DNA from: Ilex aquifolium
Taxonomy: Eukaryota > Streptophyta > Magnoliopsida > Aquifoliales > Aquifoliaceae
Length of the DNA stretch: 64,000 nt
Direction of reading: 5' to 3'
Assembly: GCA_951799425.1 (NCBI GenBank)
Contig: OX637407.1
Location: forward strand, 24,481,191-24,545,190
Shown: in pieces, positions 26,601-37,630 of the stretch
Layout of the letters: each line of letters begins with the position of its first letter
Numbering within the stretch: position 1 is the stretch's first letter
Notes under the pieces: generated by a model
The model's database searches: none
Seen by the model: only the letters and a program-made list of their open reading frames with translations
What the model was told of the DNA's origin: nothing
Made by a program: the position numbers and the translations under genes

Positions 26601-27310
26601 AAAATGTAAAAATAAATCTTTTAAAGTTTTTCCTCGCACTTTGTTTTTTTTTTTTTTAATCTTTATCCTCTCCCATTGTCAAATTGTCCATTTTTTTCCC
26701 TATTTTTTCCTATTATACTCCTCCTTCAACTTATTCTTCTTTCCTTAGGAAACAATTTCATCTTATTTGTCTCTATGGTAGCTATACAAAATGTCAAGCT
26801 TATATTTGTAACAAAAAGGAAAAATTTCAACCACATCATTTTTAATTAATTATATTTTCAAGGACACCCCATCTATTATAAAAAATATCACTGACACTCC
26901 ATGTCATTAAACCACCATTTTTAACCAAAAAAAAATCATTTAAAATATAAAAAATACCCCTACATACACATCAAACAATCTTTCTACATAAAATTCGATT
27001 AAAATTTATTTTTCTACGTATTAAAATTTGAGCTGATTAAATTTTATTCTTTTGAGAAATTTGGAGGTCATTCCCCTTTGTGAACTTATTTGGTGATAAG
27101 TCCATCAATGAAACTTTTTTAATAATAAGTCCATTTTGATCTTCATTGTCCAAAATACCCCCAATAGTTATGTTTAATTAAAACAAATTTAAAAACTAAC
27201 AATTCCTAAATTTTATGAGTTTAACTAACATTAAAATTCTCTCCCTCATATCTATCTATATCCATATATAGAATAAGACTATTTATTTCTCTTTCTCATA
27301 TCTATCTATA

Positions 27311-28679
27311 TCTATATATACATATACTATACACTATACACTAATAATAAAAGTATTTTAACATGAAAAACTTTTGATTCTCTATTTTACCCTTATAAAA
27401 AATTAAAAAGACTACTCTATTATTTCACAATTAAAAATCTAAATTATCCATTATCTTATTATGTATTTAAATATCTAAATTACCTCTAACATCTATTTTA
27501 ATTATCTATTCTCTCTATATAAATATCAATTTCATTGAAAAAAATTTATTGACTATATTATCTTTAAAAAATATGCATCATTATATTTTCAATAAATTAT
27601 TCAAAAAACTTTTAAAAACTTCATCAATCTAACATTATTCATCTCATATGCAAAGATAACATTATATGCAATTTTAACTTTTTTATTTTTAAGATAAAAA
27701 ATAATTATATATATATATATAATTTTTTAAAATTTAATTTATGCTACATCAATATAATTTTTCAGTTTACAAAAAAAAAAATTAAGTTGTATTAAGATTT
27801 TATGTGAAAATAGTTTGTAGTGTATTCTTAAGTAAAACTTAAAATTTTTAAAATTTTGATATGTTTTAAAATATATATTATAGAGTATTATATTAAATAT
27901 TATCCTAATTGACCTAACTAATTCTTAATTACAGTAAAGTTCCAATAAAATAAGTAGTATATTGACAATTATTTTTATTTTATTCAAGGAATTATAAGTG
28001 AAATCCTAATCCTAATCGAATGAATTTCAAAAAATTTAATTTCTCAAACATTACTAAAAAATCACTCTGAATCACAAAATTCTAAAAAAAAATGAACTTT
28101 AACTATTTTTTTTTCTTTTTTCTTATAGTTAGAATAACAAATTTTAGAAATATATCAAGTTTTCATAATCCTATAATAGAACATGAGTAATGAAAAATTT
28201 AGTCTGATAAATTTGAGATAATATTTAATTCAGATACACATCTATATAATAAAACACATAGGAAGTTGAATTTTATTCCCTTTACATTTTTCCTCCAAAA
28301 CCATCACATCACTCATTTCTATCAAATGTTCAATCATTTAATATTTAATTAATTTATAGTTTAACATAATTTTTATTTCAGATATTATCCATACATGATA
28401 GTATACATATATTGAGAAAATTTTATCGAATTGTGTATTTTGAGAAAATTTTGTCAATTTTTTAAAGAAATTAATGGGTAAAAATAATTTTTGAATGATG
28501 TAATCAAAGAAATTAAGAAAATAAATTTATTATTTAATATAATGAGATCGATTTTTTTGGGCTCGAATTTTGTGTTATATCGTGACTTCAGGCATGGGTT
28601 ATTACTAGTATACTAATATAGTATATCAATTTTTATGTACGAAAACTATTCACGTGCAACGCACGTGGCGCATTGCTAG
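27311..28679 (+). mobile_element. Helitron A (non-autonomous)
   Basis: The 3' end is clear: the hairpin CGTGCAACGCACG is followed after a short space by CTAG at 28676-28679 and the host T at 28680, the classic Helitron terminus. The 5' end is inferred from TCTATATATACATATACTAT at 27311, preceded by host A, in the usual TC-start context; simple-sequence DNA makes it uncertain. The interior is very A+T-rich with no RepHel coding sequence. Confidence 0.6.
28241..28608 (+). mobile_element. Helitron B, nested in Helitron A
   Basis: The 5' end TCTATATAATAAAACACATA follows host A. The 3' end has an imperfect hairpin (cgtgacttcaggcatg) and then CTAG at 28605-28608 followed by host T. The 5' end matches that of Helitron D at 34961 for 16 bases, so B is a small (368-bp) relative sharing the same termini. 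Confidence 0.65.
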
Positions 28680-28689
28680 TATTTATATA

Positions 28690-31042
28690 TATATAAAATA
28701 AAACAGAAGAGAACTTGAATCTTATACCCAACATATTTTTCCCCCAAAACCATCACATCCAACCCAACCCAACCATCATATCCAACCCAACCTAGTGCAA
28801 CGGCTCCCTCGCAAACACAGAGCAACGACTATCCCCCTAATGTCCTCTCTCTCTCACCTCCTCCCTCTTTACTCTCATCTCAGTCTCTTAATTTCTCACA
28901 CAATCTATGTCAGACAGACAGGCGGCGAGTCACTTCCCCAAATCCATGCCGTACAGGCTGCGAGACAGACACAACCACTTCAGGTAATCCCCCCATCCTT
29001 CTTCCCCCTGTGCGCAAACACCCTCCCCCCATCCCTCTTCTACGTAAACACCATCTCCTCCCTTCCCCTATTTGTGTTTATCCCTCCCCTCAATCACCAC
29101 CTCCTCACTCTCTCTCGCGCGCACTAGACATCAGTGTCCAGCCACAGCAGCACTCAGACAGCTGCTCTTTAATAGTTCTAGAAGTTTGAGACCTCAATTT
29201 TGTGTTGTTGTCCGAAGTCAGCCCCAATTTTGTGCCACCGTCCAAAGCCAGCCCCAGTATAAAAGTCGCTATTTAGTTGACCTGGTTTCTGGGTTTGTTT
29301 GGTTTTGCTCATGGGTTGGTTAACTTGGTTTGGAATCGTGCGTGAATTTTGGTTTAGCTTTTGTGGTTTATGGTTGCATTAATTTGAGAAGCTTTTAAGA
29401 CTCTTATAGTTTGGTGGCAAATTATTGTGCTCCGCTATTGTAAAATAGGTTGACAACTTATTGTGCTCCGGTACTCTTTTTTATGAAATTTGTTAAAACC
29501 CTTTCTTTTTCATATAGATTTGGATGTATATGTGGTTCTTTAATGATCTTTTTATGTAATTTGTTAAAACCCTTTCTATGTTCAGCTAAAGAAATTGAAA
29601 GAGAACTACAAGTGGTTTTTGGAAACTGTATCGCTGTTCAAGCCACTTAATCGAAAATCAAGAGAGGTGTTAGACTCTAGCCAAGTTAAAATTGGGTTAC
29701 ATTTGTTGAACCTCAATGGAAAGCTGTGGCGTTGGAAATTAGTTCTATTTTAGCTTGTGGTATTTTTTTCCTAATGATTTAATTATGATTTGCTACAAAC
29801 CTTTGTTCAAAAAATAAAAAATAAATAAATGCTACAAACCTTCAAGCAGTTTCTGTATTATAATTTTGTATAGTTGTACTGTGAGGCTAAAATAATGATT
29901 GTAGAACTATCAAATAAACAGTGTTTAACATGGATGTTTGTCCAGTTTAGTGTGAGATTGGAATGATTCAGCAATTTTTTATAACTTCACGGAACACTTG
30001 AATAACCAGTTATTGTAATAGAAAAACATGTCTTTTTTGAAGGACTGTTTTTGTTTGAATCCTTGAATTTTGCTAAATACTCCAAATTTATGATGGAATC
30101 TTCCCAGATCTTGCCAATTTAAATTCAAGCATCTAGGAATATTACCAATTCATATCACCCACCCACGTTCCTCACATCCCTAACCCACCCACCCATCCAC
30201 CCACCCACACCCACACACACACACTATACATGAAGTGTTCGTCAAAATGCCTAAGATTATAGTGAGGACATCATTTCTACTGAGATTATAGAAATTCCTA
30301 TTTATTTGTTACGAAATCGACCATAGATCAATTTTTCCTTTTATTTGGGAATATTGAATACAAACCCAATTTTGAGCTTCATGTTACTCATCTCAGGATA
30401 GTATCAGGATAATCACTATAAGGTGGCCATTGTCCTCATTTCCACTGAGATTATGCATAGTATCTATGTAATCGCTATAAGGTGGCCATGTAATAAATTA
30501 TTACCTTTTGCTATAATATTATTTGAAGTGTGGATAAAATTTTTAACTTGAGGATGCGTGTTAAGTTGTTAACATTGTTCACACTTTCCTGTGAATGACA
30601 CATGTCTCAACTATTGTATATATATGTATGTATTTATAATTTTGAAATTGTTCTTACAAGTGTTTTTTGCATGATTGGTGGTTGAAAAGAAGTTTACTGT
30701 TGGGCTTACCTAAAATCCAGCTAGTTACCTCACATCATTATTCTTAAAAATTATTAATCTAGGTAGTTGCAGTATTGATTTTTCTGTTTTTAGGTTTGTC
30801 GTAACCAGCTGTTACAGGTAATAGCCAATGAAATGCAATTCCCATAAATTATGTGTTGTGTATATAGCAGCTATAACCTCACAAAAACCACAACGAACAA
30901 TCACATAAAAACCAGCAGCACAGTTGCAATCATACACAGAGTTTAGTACGTGTTGGAGTTCAGTGCTTGATTATTTCGCGTTCAAATTCAATGTTCGATT
31001 TTTTTTAGTTGCACAGTGCCTTCAACCACCGGTTATCCCTAG
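28690..31042 (+). mobile_element. Helitron C, left arm of inverted pair
   Basis: The 3' terminus is GTGCCTTCAACCACCGGTTATCC followed by CTAG at 31039-31042 and host T. The 5' end is worn: 'tatataaaataaaacagaag' at about 28690 aligns with TCTATATAATAAAACATAAG of copy D. Throughout its 2.35 kb the sequence is closely similar to the reverse complement of 32557-34961, for example 'gtcagacagacaggcggcgagt' and 'aaccagctgttacaggtaatag'. No RepHel protein is visible, so it is non-autonomous. The 28.8-29.3 kb part is pyrimidine-rich and may be a captured gene fragment. Confidence 0.75.
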
Positions 31043-31393
31043 TGTGTGTGTGTGTGTATATATATATATACACACACACATATAGTAACATTAAACACAA
31101 AAACTAGTACCATTCAAAAAAAAAAAAAATAGTAACATTTAAACACAAAAAAAATAATAATAACATTGAGTATTAATATTTGAAAAAATAACAATAGTAA
31201 TATGGTCAACAAAAACGGTAATATGAACAGTAACATGTCCGCCAAAAACAGTAACATGTAAACAAAAACAATAACATGGTAAAAAAAACAGTGACATAGA
31301 ACATTAAAAATTGAAAATAATAACATTCAAAAATAAAAATAGTAACATTTAAATCAAAAATAAATAATCTACTTCGACGAGTCCATATGAGTC

Positions 31394-31394
<1 letters not shown>

Positions 31395-31461
<67 letters not shown>
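31395..31461. repeat. Compound (TA)n(GA)n microsatellite
   Basis: About 13 TA units run directly into about 20 GA units inside element Y, just right of Helitron C. A separate short (TG)n(TA)n(CA)n stretch lies at about 31043-31082, immediately after the Helitron 3' end. Confidence 0.9.
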
Positions 31462-31466
<5 letters not shown>

Positions 31467-32295
31467 CAATTGTTCTTTGAATTTGAATTTTAAATTTATG
31501 TAAAAAAAATTAGTGACATATCTTCATTGATAGAGAATTAATGGATAACAATTCCAAAGTTGGGAAACTAATTTAAAGTTGTTTTCAAGTAAGAGTATTT
31601 TGGAATTTTAAAAAAATAGTGGACTTAACTATTTATTAGTAAGATTAAAAACAGATTTATCCCCAAATAAATTTTCTTGATGGACTAAACTCATTATAAG
31701 TCCGTTAAGGAAGACTCAACACCAATTTTCACTATTCTTTTTACATATTAACACTCGAGCCTATTAAATTTTATTTTTTACTTTTTAAAATTCGTGGCGA
31801 TTTGAGCTCTACTTGAGATTTTAGCGCTGACTAAAATTTGCTTCTAGTTGATTAAAATTTATATTTTTGTATGTATCAAAATTCGGGCTGATTAAAATTC
31901 AATGCGAGTTGATTAAAAATAATTAAAACTATTTTTTAATCAGCTTAAATTTTAATACGTAAAAAATATAATTTTTAATCGACTTGAATCTTAATACGTA
32001 AAAAATAAATTTTAATTAACTTGAATCTAATTTTAATCGGTCTGAAATTTAATAGGTAAAAAAATTTAAAAAATTGAAGGGGTCTCATTGAAGATATGCC
32101 TATCCAGAATGGGTGTGGATGAAGTTTTTTCTCAAATATATCATGAAAAATTTAGTAAAATTACATTTTAGTTAACACCTTTAATCTGACAGGGGTATTA
32201 GTGAAGATTCATAAAATAGAGAGGATGTCCTTGAAGATATGATAAACTAAAAGAGGTGTTGCTAAAATTTTTCCTAACAAATTTTTTTTTAGGAA

Positions 32296-32439
32296 GAGTA
32301 ATGCTAGATAGACTTAAAATTAGACTTGATAATCCCAACTATTTAATAGATAGTGGGTCCCAATAAATGCTGAGATCCACAGTAAAATTAATGGTTATAA
32401 TTATTAAGTTTACTTTTTAAGTTCATGTAGCATTACTCT
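32296..32439. mobile_element. Short Mutator-like MITE, 144 bp
   Basis: Ends GAGTAATGCTA and (reverse-complemented) GAGTAATGCTA are identical for 11 bases, and similarity extends inward ('gacttaaaa' words). Flanked by a perfect 9-bp direct repeat TTTTAGGAA at 32287-32295 and 32440-32448. It sits in the short gap between element X and Helitron D. Confidence 0.85.
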
Positions 32440-32556
32440 TTTAGGAATTGACGAATAAAGGTTTTCGAAACTTCCTAGTATGTTCCCACTCTATAAATTT
32501 CTAGTAAAATAGAGGTATGTATAACAAAAAATAATTTAGTTAGTTTTATAAATGTA

Positions 32557-34961
32557 CTAGGGATAACCCGTGCCTGAAGATACGGTACAACTAAAAAAAA
32601 TCAAACATTGAATTTGAACGCGAAATAATCAAGCACTGAACTCGGACACGTACTAAACTCTATGTGTGTTTGCGATTGTGCTGCTGGTTTTTATGTGATT
32701 GTTCGTTGTGGTTTTTGTGAGGTTATAACTGCTATATACACAACACATAATTCATAGGAATTGCATTTCATTGGCTATTACATGTAACAGCTGGTTACGA
32801 CAAACCTAAAAGCAGAAAAATCAATACTGCAACTACCTAGATTAATAATTTTTAAGAATAATGATGTGAGGTAACTACATGAATTTTAGGTAAGCCCAAC
32901 AGTAAGTTTCTTTTCAACCACCAATCATGCAAAAAGCACCTGTGAGAACAATTTCAAAATTATAAATACATACATATATATATACAATAGTTGAGACCTG
33001 TGTCATTCATAGGAAAGTATGAACAATGTTAACAACTTAACACACATCCTCAAGTTAAAAATTTTATCCACACTCCAAATCATATTGTAGCAAAAGGTAA
33101 TAATTTATTACATGGCCACCTTATAGCGATTACACAGATACGATGCATAATCTTAGTGGAAATGAGGACAATGGCCACCTTATAGCGATTACCCTGATAC
33201 TATGCTGAGAGGAGTAACATGAAGCTCAAAATTGGGTCTGTATTCAATATTCACAAATAAAAGAGAAAATTGATCTATGGTCGATTTCGTAACAAATAAA
33301 TAAGAATTTCTATAATCTCAGTAGAAATGATGTCCTCACTATAAATTCATCATCACACACGCACATTTTCAGGTGTTCATTTGGGGCAATATTTTTCTTA
33401 GGCATTTTGACGAACACTTCTTGTGCAGTGTGCGTGTGTGGGTGGGTGGATGGGTAGGTGGGTTAGGGATGTGAGGAACGTGGGTGGGTGATGTGAATTG
33501 GTAACATTCCTAGATGCTCGAATTTGAATTGGCAAGATTTGGGAAGATTCCATCATAAATTTGGAGTATTCAGCAAAATTCAAGGATTCAAACAGAAACA
33601 GTCCTTCAAAAAAGACATATTTTTCTATTACAATAACTGGTTATTCAAGTGTTCCGTGAAGTTATAAAAAATTGCTGAATCATTCCAATCTCACACTGAA
33701 CTGGACAAACATCCATGTTAAACACTGTTTATTTGATAGTTTCACAGTCATTATTTTAGCCTCACAGTACAACTGTACAAAAATATAATACAGAAACTGC
33801 TTGAAGGTTTGTAGCATTTATTTATTTTTTGAACAAAGTTTTGTAGCAGATCATAATTAAATCATTAGGAAAAAAAATACCACAAGCTAAAATTGAACTA
33901 ATTTCCAACTCCGCAGCTTTCCATTGAGGTTCAACAAACAACTGATGTAACCCAATTTTAACTTGGCTAGAGTCTAACGCCTCTCTTGATTTTCGATTCA
34001 GTGGCTTGAACAGCGATACAGTTTCCAAAAAACCACTTGTGGTTCTCTTTCAATTTCTTTACTTGAACATAGAAAGGGTTTTAACAAATTACATAAAAAG
34101 ATCATTAAAGAACCACATATACATCCAAATCTATATGAAAGAGAAAGGGTTTTAACAAATTTCAGAAAAAAGAGTACCGGAGCACAATAAGTTGTCAACT
34201 TATTTTACAGTAGCGGAGCAAAATAATTTGCCACCAAACTATAAGAGTCTTAAAAGCTTCTCGAATTAATGCAACCATCAACCACAAAAGTTAAACCAAA
34301 ATCCATGCACGATTCCAAACCAAGTTAACCAACCCATGAGCAAAACCAAACAAACCCAGAAAAACCAGGTCAACTACATAACGACTTTTATACTAGGGCT
34401 GGCTTTGGACGGCGACACAAAATTGGGGTCTCAAACTTCTAGAACTATTAAAGAACGGCTGTCTGAGTGCTGTTGGGGCTGGGAGCTGATCTCTAGCGCG
34501 CGCGAGACAGAGTGAGGAGGTGGTGATTGAGGGGAGGGAGAAACAGAAAGAGGGGAGGGGAGAAGATGATGTTTGCGCAGAATAGGGATGGAGGGGAGGG
34601 TGTTTGCGCAGGGGGAAGAAGGATGGGGGGATTACCTGAAGTGGTTGTGTCTGTCTCGCAGCCTATCCGGCATGGATTTGGGGAAGTGACTCGCCGCCTG
34701 TCCGACATGGATTTGGGGAAGTGACTCGCCGCCTGTCTATTTGACATAGAGTGAGTGAGAAGTGAATAGACTGAGAGAGAAGAGACTGAGATGAGAGTAA
34801 AGAGGGAGGAGGCAAGAGAGAGGGGACATCAAAGGGAGAGTCGTTGCTCTGTGTTTGCCAGGGAGCCGTTGCTCTGGGTTGGGTTAGGTTGGATGTGATA
34901 GTTTTGGGGGGGAAAATATGTTGGGTATAAGATTCAATTCTCTTATGTTTTATTATATAGA
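32557..34961 (-). mobile_element. Helitron D, right arm of inverted pair
   Basis: Read on the minus strand it begins TCTATATAATAAAACATAAG at 34961 after host A, and ends with TCAGGCACGGGTTATCC plus CTAG at 32560-32557 before host T. Both termini are textbook Helitron ends, giving a 2405-bp element. It is an inverted copy of Helitron C with scattered base changes and small indels. A stretch near 34654-34738 holds a short direct duplication ('catggatttggggaagtgac' occurs twice), absent from C. No transposase coding sequence. Confidence 0.82.
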
Positions 34962-35374
34962 TTAAGAAAACCATTTTCAAGAAATTATAAATCCATACCT
35001 GTCGCTTACCAGCAAAAGTGACAATTTTTTTTTTTTTTTGCAAATGGCAGGAGGTGACTTTTCAGTTTCAACCAATATGTTGTTGTTGTTTTTTTTTTTT
35101 TTTTGATAGTAAATCAATAAAATTCTGCAAAATGTGAAAGTCCCGCCCTCTTCCGATGGTTGTGGGTTTGATCTTACTTACGGTAGTAGTCCCTGTAAAT
35201 CAGATACTGCTGCATAGTAATAAAAATTGTGGTGTTGCTGACGAGCTTGAACCCCCCAGATTAGTAGCTATGGTTCAAATCGAACATTTTACAACAGATA
35301 GAAATCTCAAGGTAACGTCGTGGGGTTGTTACACCTTGTCATCCCAGATCACTTTTTTACCTGGGAAAAAAAAT

Positions 35375-36985
35375 GTGAAAATTGGAGGTGAGTCCCCCTA
35401 GATGTACTTGTTTGGAGATAAGTCCAACAAGGAAACTTATAAGGGGCTAAGTCCATGTTTAAAATTATATATACTGACTTAAGTCCATTTTTTTTATCTC
35501 AAAAATACCCCTAACGGTGTTAATCTTGGACAATTATGGAAAGTTATAGGTTAGATATTTTGAGATATATATGGTAACAGATATATTCAGTTTTTTATGG
35601 AAATATAATATATCATATTCGACTGCATGAATTACGTCAAAATTAATGGGCTATTGTCTCAAATTCAGTTCAAAATTTTCCATTAACAGATTCAAATTCA
35701 AATTTCAATTTCTGAAGCATAGGAAGTTCATTGTCTATTACGTCAAGCTTCTGTCTCACAGGAAATTCGAACGTTATTTTTTTCTAGGAAGCAGGCGGTG
35801 TCCTTCTTCTTCACATGATACCGCTACGTCACTTGTCTTTGATAGGAGTTTCGAAGGTGATACAAGCATCAATTGGGAGTTCGAATTTTGCTGTGATTCC
35901 AGGTAAACTTACTGGTTCTTTATTTCTTGAGATATTTTCATTGTAATTGGCTGATTTACATAATATGATTAACTATTATCTGCTGAGGTATTTTCATTGT
36001 AATTTGCTGATTTATATAATATGAATACTAGTACTGTTTTGGACTTTTTAGCGTAAATTGATAGTCATTCGCCGGAAATTCTATGTTACTTACCGGTAAT
36101 TCGTATTGCAACTTTTTTTCACCGGAATTATTTTTTTTATTTTGAAATTAGGTACAAAGTTTATTTTTCATGTTACTGTTCGTGATTTTATTAGAATTAG
36201 AATTGATTAGTTTTCGTTTTTTTTTTTTCCTTTGTTATTGCCGAAATACAATGTCACTTTCCAGTTCCAATCAATTTCGAATGTATAACACAAAGCAAAA
36301 AAAAAAAAAAATTCATAATACCCAAATCTGTTATATAGTAACAAAGAAATCTCAATTTTATTTTCAAAAAAAAAAAACGACAATATGAACGATATAGTTT
36401 GTCAATGTTGATATAAAACATTAAAACAAACATCAAATATCATGTAAATAAACATACCTCTCTATTTTTTTAAGAATCCCAAAGCTTTTACGAAAAAGTC
36501 TTGAATGCCGAAACCAACTGTAACGTCAACAATGAAACTTGAGGAGTAAAACCGATTTTCGGTCTTATGGTTTGAAACCAGTACAAATTTTGAAGTGAAA
36601 GAGTTGGGTAATGGCGATTTGAGTAGTAGAGGTTTGAAACCAGTTCGGTATGGGTAATGCCGATTGGGGTAATGGCAGTTTGAAACCAAATCACTTTAGG
36701 TAATGATAGTTTATGATTTTCGGAGAAGGAAGATGATATAGATTTTGATGGATTTTTGCCGGATTTGTTGCCTGGAATGGATGGGGAGTTTTCGTGTTCC
36801 TAGTCGACACCGAAGGGTTACTCCGTCTACTGTACAAACGGCAAGTTACATGCCGTTTGAGGTTTTTTAATAAATAAGGGTATAATAGTAAAAGTCACAA
36901 AAAATGGACTTCAAACAAAATAAGTTTTCTTGCAGGACTTATCTCCAAACAAGTCCATCTATGAGGACCGGCCTCCAAATTTGCA
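35375..36985. mobile_element. Mutator-like element Z, 1611 bp
   Basis: Left end GTGAAAATTGGAGGTGAGTCC and right end, reverse-complemented, TGCAAATTTGGAGGCCGGTCC. Both arms continue with 'acttgtttggagataagtcc'. The flanks are AAAAAAAAT (35366-35374) and TAAAAAAAT (36986-36994), a 9-bp target duplication with one difference. Same terminal family as element Y. The interior (35640-36720) is not terminal-repeat sequence and has two short ORFs without recognised motifs. It could be captured host DNA. Confidence 0.75.
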
Positions 36986-37309
36986 TAAAAAAATCTAAAT
37001 AAAAAAATTGAGGATTTTTTGAAATAATTTGGGCTGGAAAGAAGTCATATGGCCCAAACTCAGTGGAAGACAAAGGAGTGGGCCCGCGGGAGCCCACAGT
37101 GTGGTCCACATAATTCAACTCTCAACGCCATCGGTATTCTTAGCGAAGAAGGAAACGACAATGTGAGGAGAGAGATTGAGAACTACCATGAATAAGCGTC
37201 GATAGTGAAGGACGGCATTAATTCTCTGCTTATAGCTCTAATAGGCGTAGAAATTCACAATAGTCAGTGTTTCTCGTAGTTTTCAAACTCTAAAGACCCT
37301 CTTTCGAGG

Positions 37310-37467
37310 TGGGTTCATCACAGATTTCCACTCTCTTTCTTTGCTTTAGTGCTTGTTTGAATTATAGCCTACAAACCCGGTTTGGATTCCAATATTCATA
37401 TTTTGTTTTGTTTCCCTATTTGGGATCAAATTAGAACCTGGGTTTTGTCTAGTCTTCGCAATCATTC

Positions 37468-37534
<67 letters not shown>

Positions 37535-37608
37535 TTATTGTAGTAATGAAATCCAAGTGAAGATCAAGACAGAAAGATTTGCTACTCATTTTGTTTTATG
37601 TTTGTTAG
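37310..37608 (+). other. Likely 5' UTR intron of BRO1 gene, with (AG)30
   Basis: A leader exon ending near 37309 (donor GTGGGT after tttcgag) would splice to an acceptor near 37608 (tttgttag), just upstream of the ATG at 37631. The span contains an uninterrupted (AG)30 microsatellite at 37471-37530. The intron call is inference from splice-like sites only; the microsatellite is seen directly. Confidence 0.45.
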
Positions 37609-37630
37609 CGTCTAATTGGGATTGTGAAAG

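Larger units (their letters stand above)
27054..31732. mobile_element. Mutator-like element Y, inserted in X
   Basis: Bounded by a perfect 9-bp direct repeat TATTCTTTT (27045-27053 and 31733-31741). The left end is GAGAAATTTGGAGG and the right end, reverse-complemented, is GTGAAAATTGGTGT. Both arms hold 'gataagtcc'/'aagtccat' motifs shared with element Z at 35375-36985. The 4.7 kb between the ends is mostly later Helitron insertions, leaving only roughly 1 kb of Y itself. No transposase was recognised. Confidence 0.75.
26818..32274. mobile_element. Mutator-like element X, split by later insertions
   Basis: Left end GGAAAAATTTCAACCAC and right end, reverse-complemented, GGAAAAATTTTAGCAAC. Both arms continue with 'ttcaaggaca(c/t)cc'. 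The flanks read TAACAAAAA on the left and TAACAAATT on the right, a 9-bp target duplication with two differences. The interior has many 'gattaaaattcgag' subrepeats. Net length without the nested element Y is about 770 bp, about the same as the related copy at 43262-44050, which supports the reading that X was intact before being split. Confidence 0.7.

Noticed and set aside
29450-29650. ORF repeated almost unchanged at 33998-34198 on the other strand
   Set aside because: Similarity is explained by the inverted Helitron copies C and D; no known domain, and the frame is not longer than chance for captured DNA.
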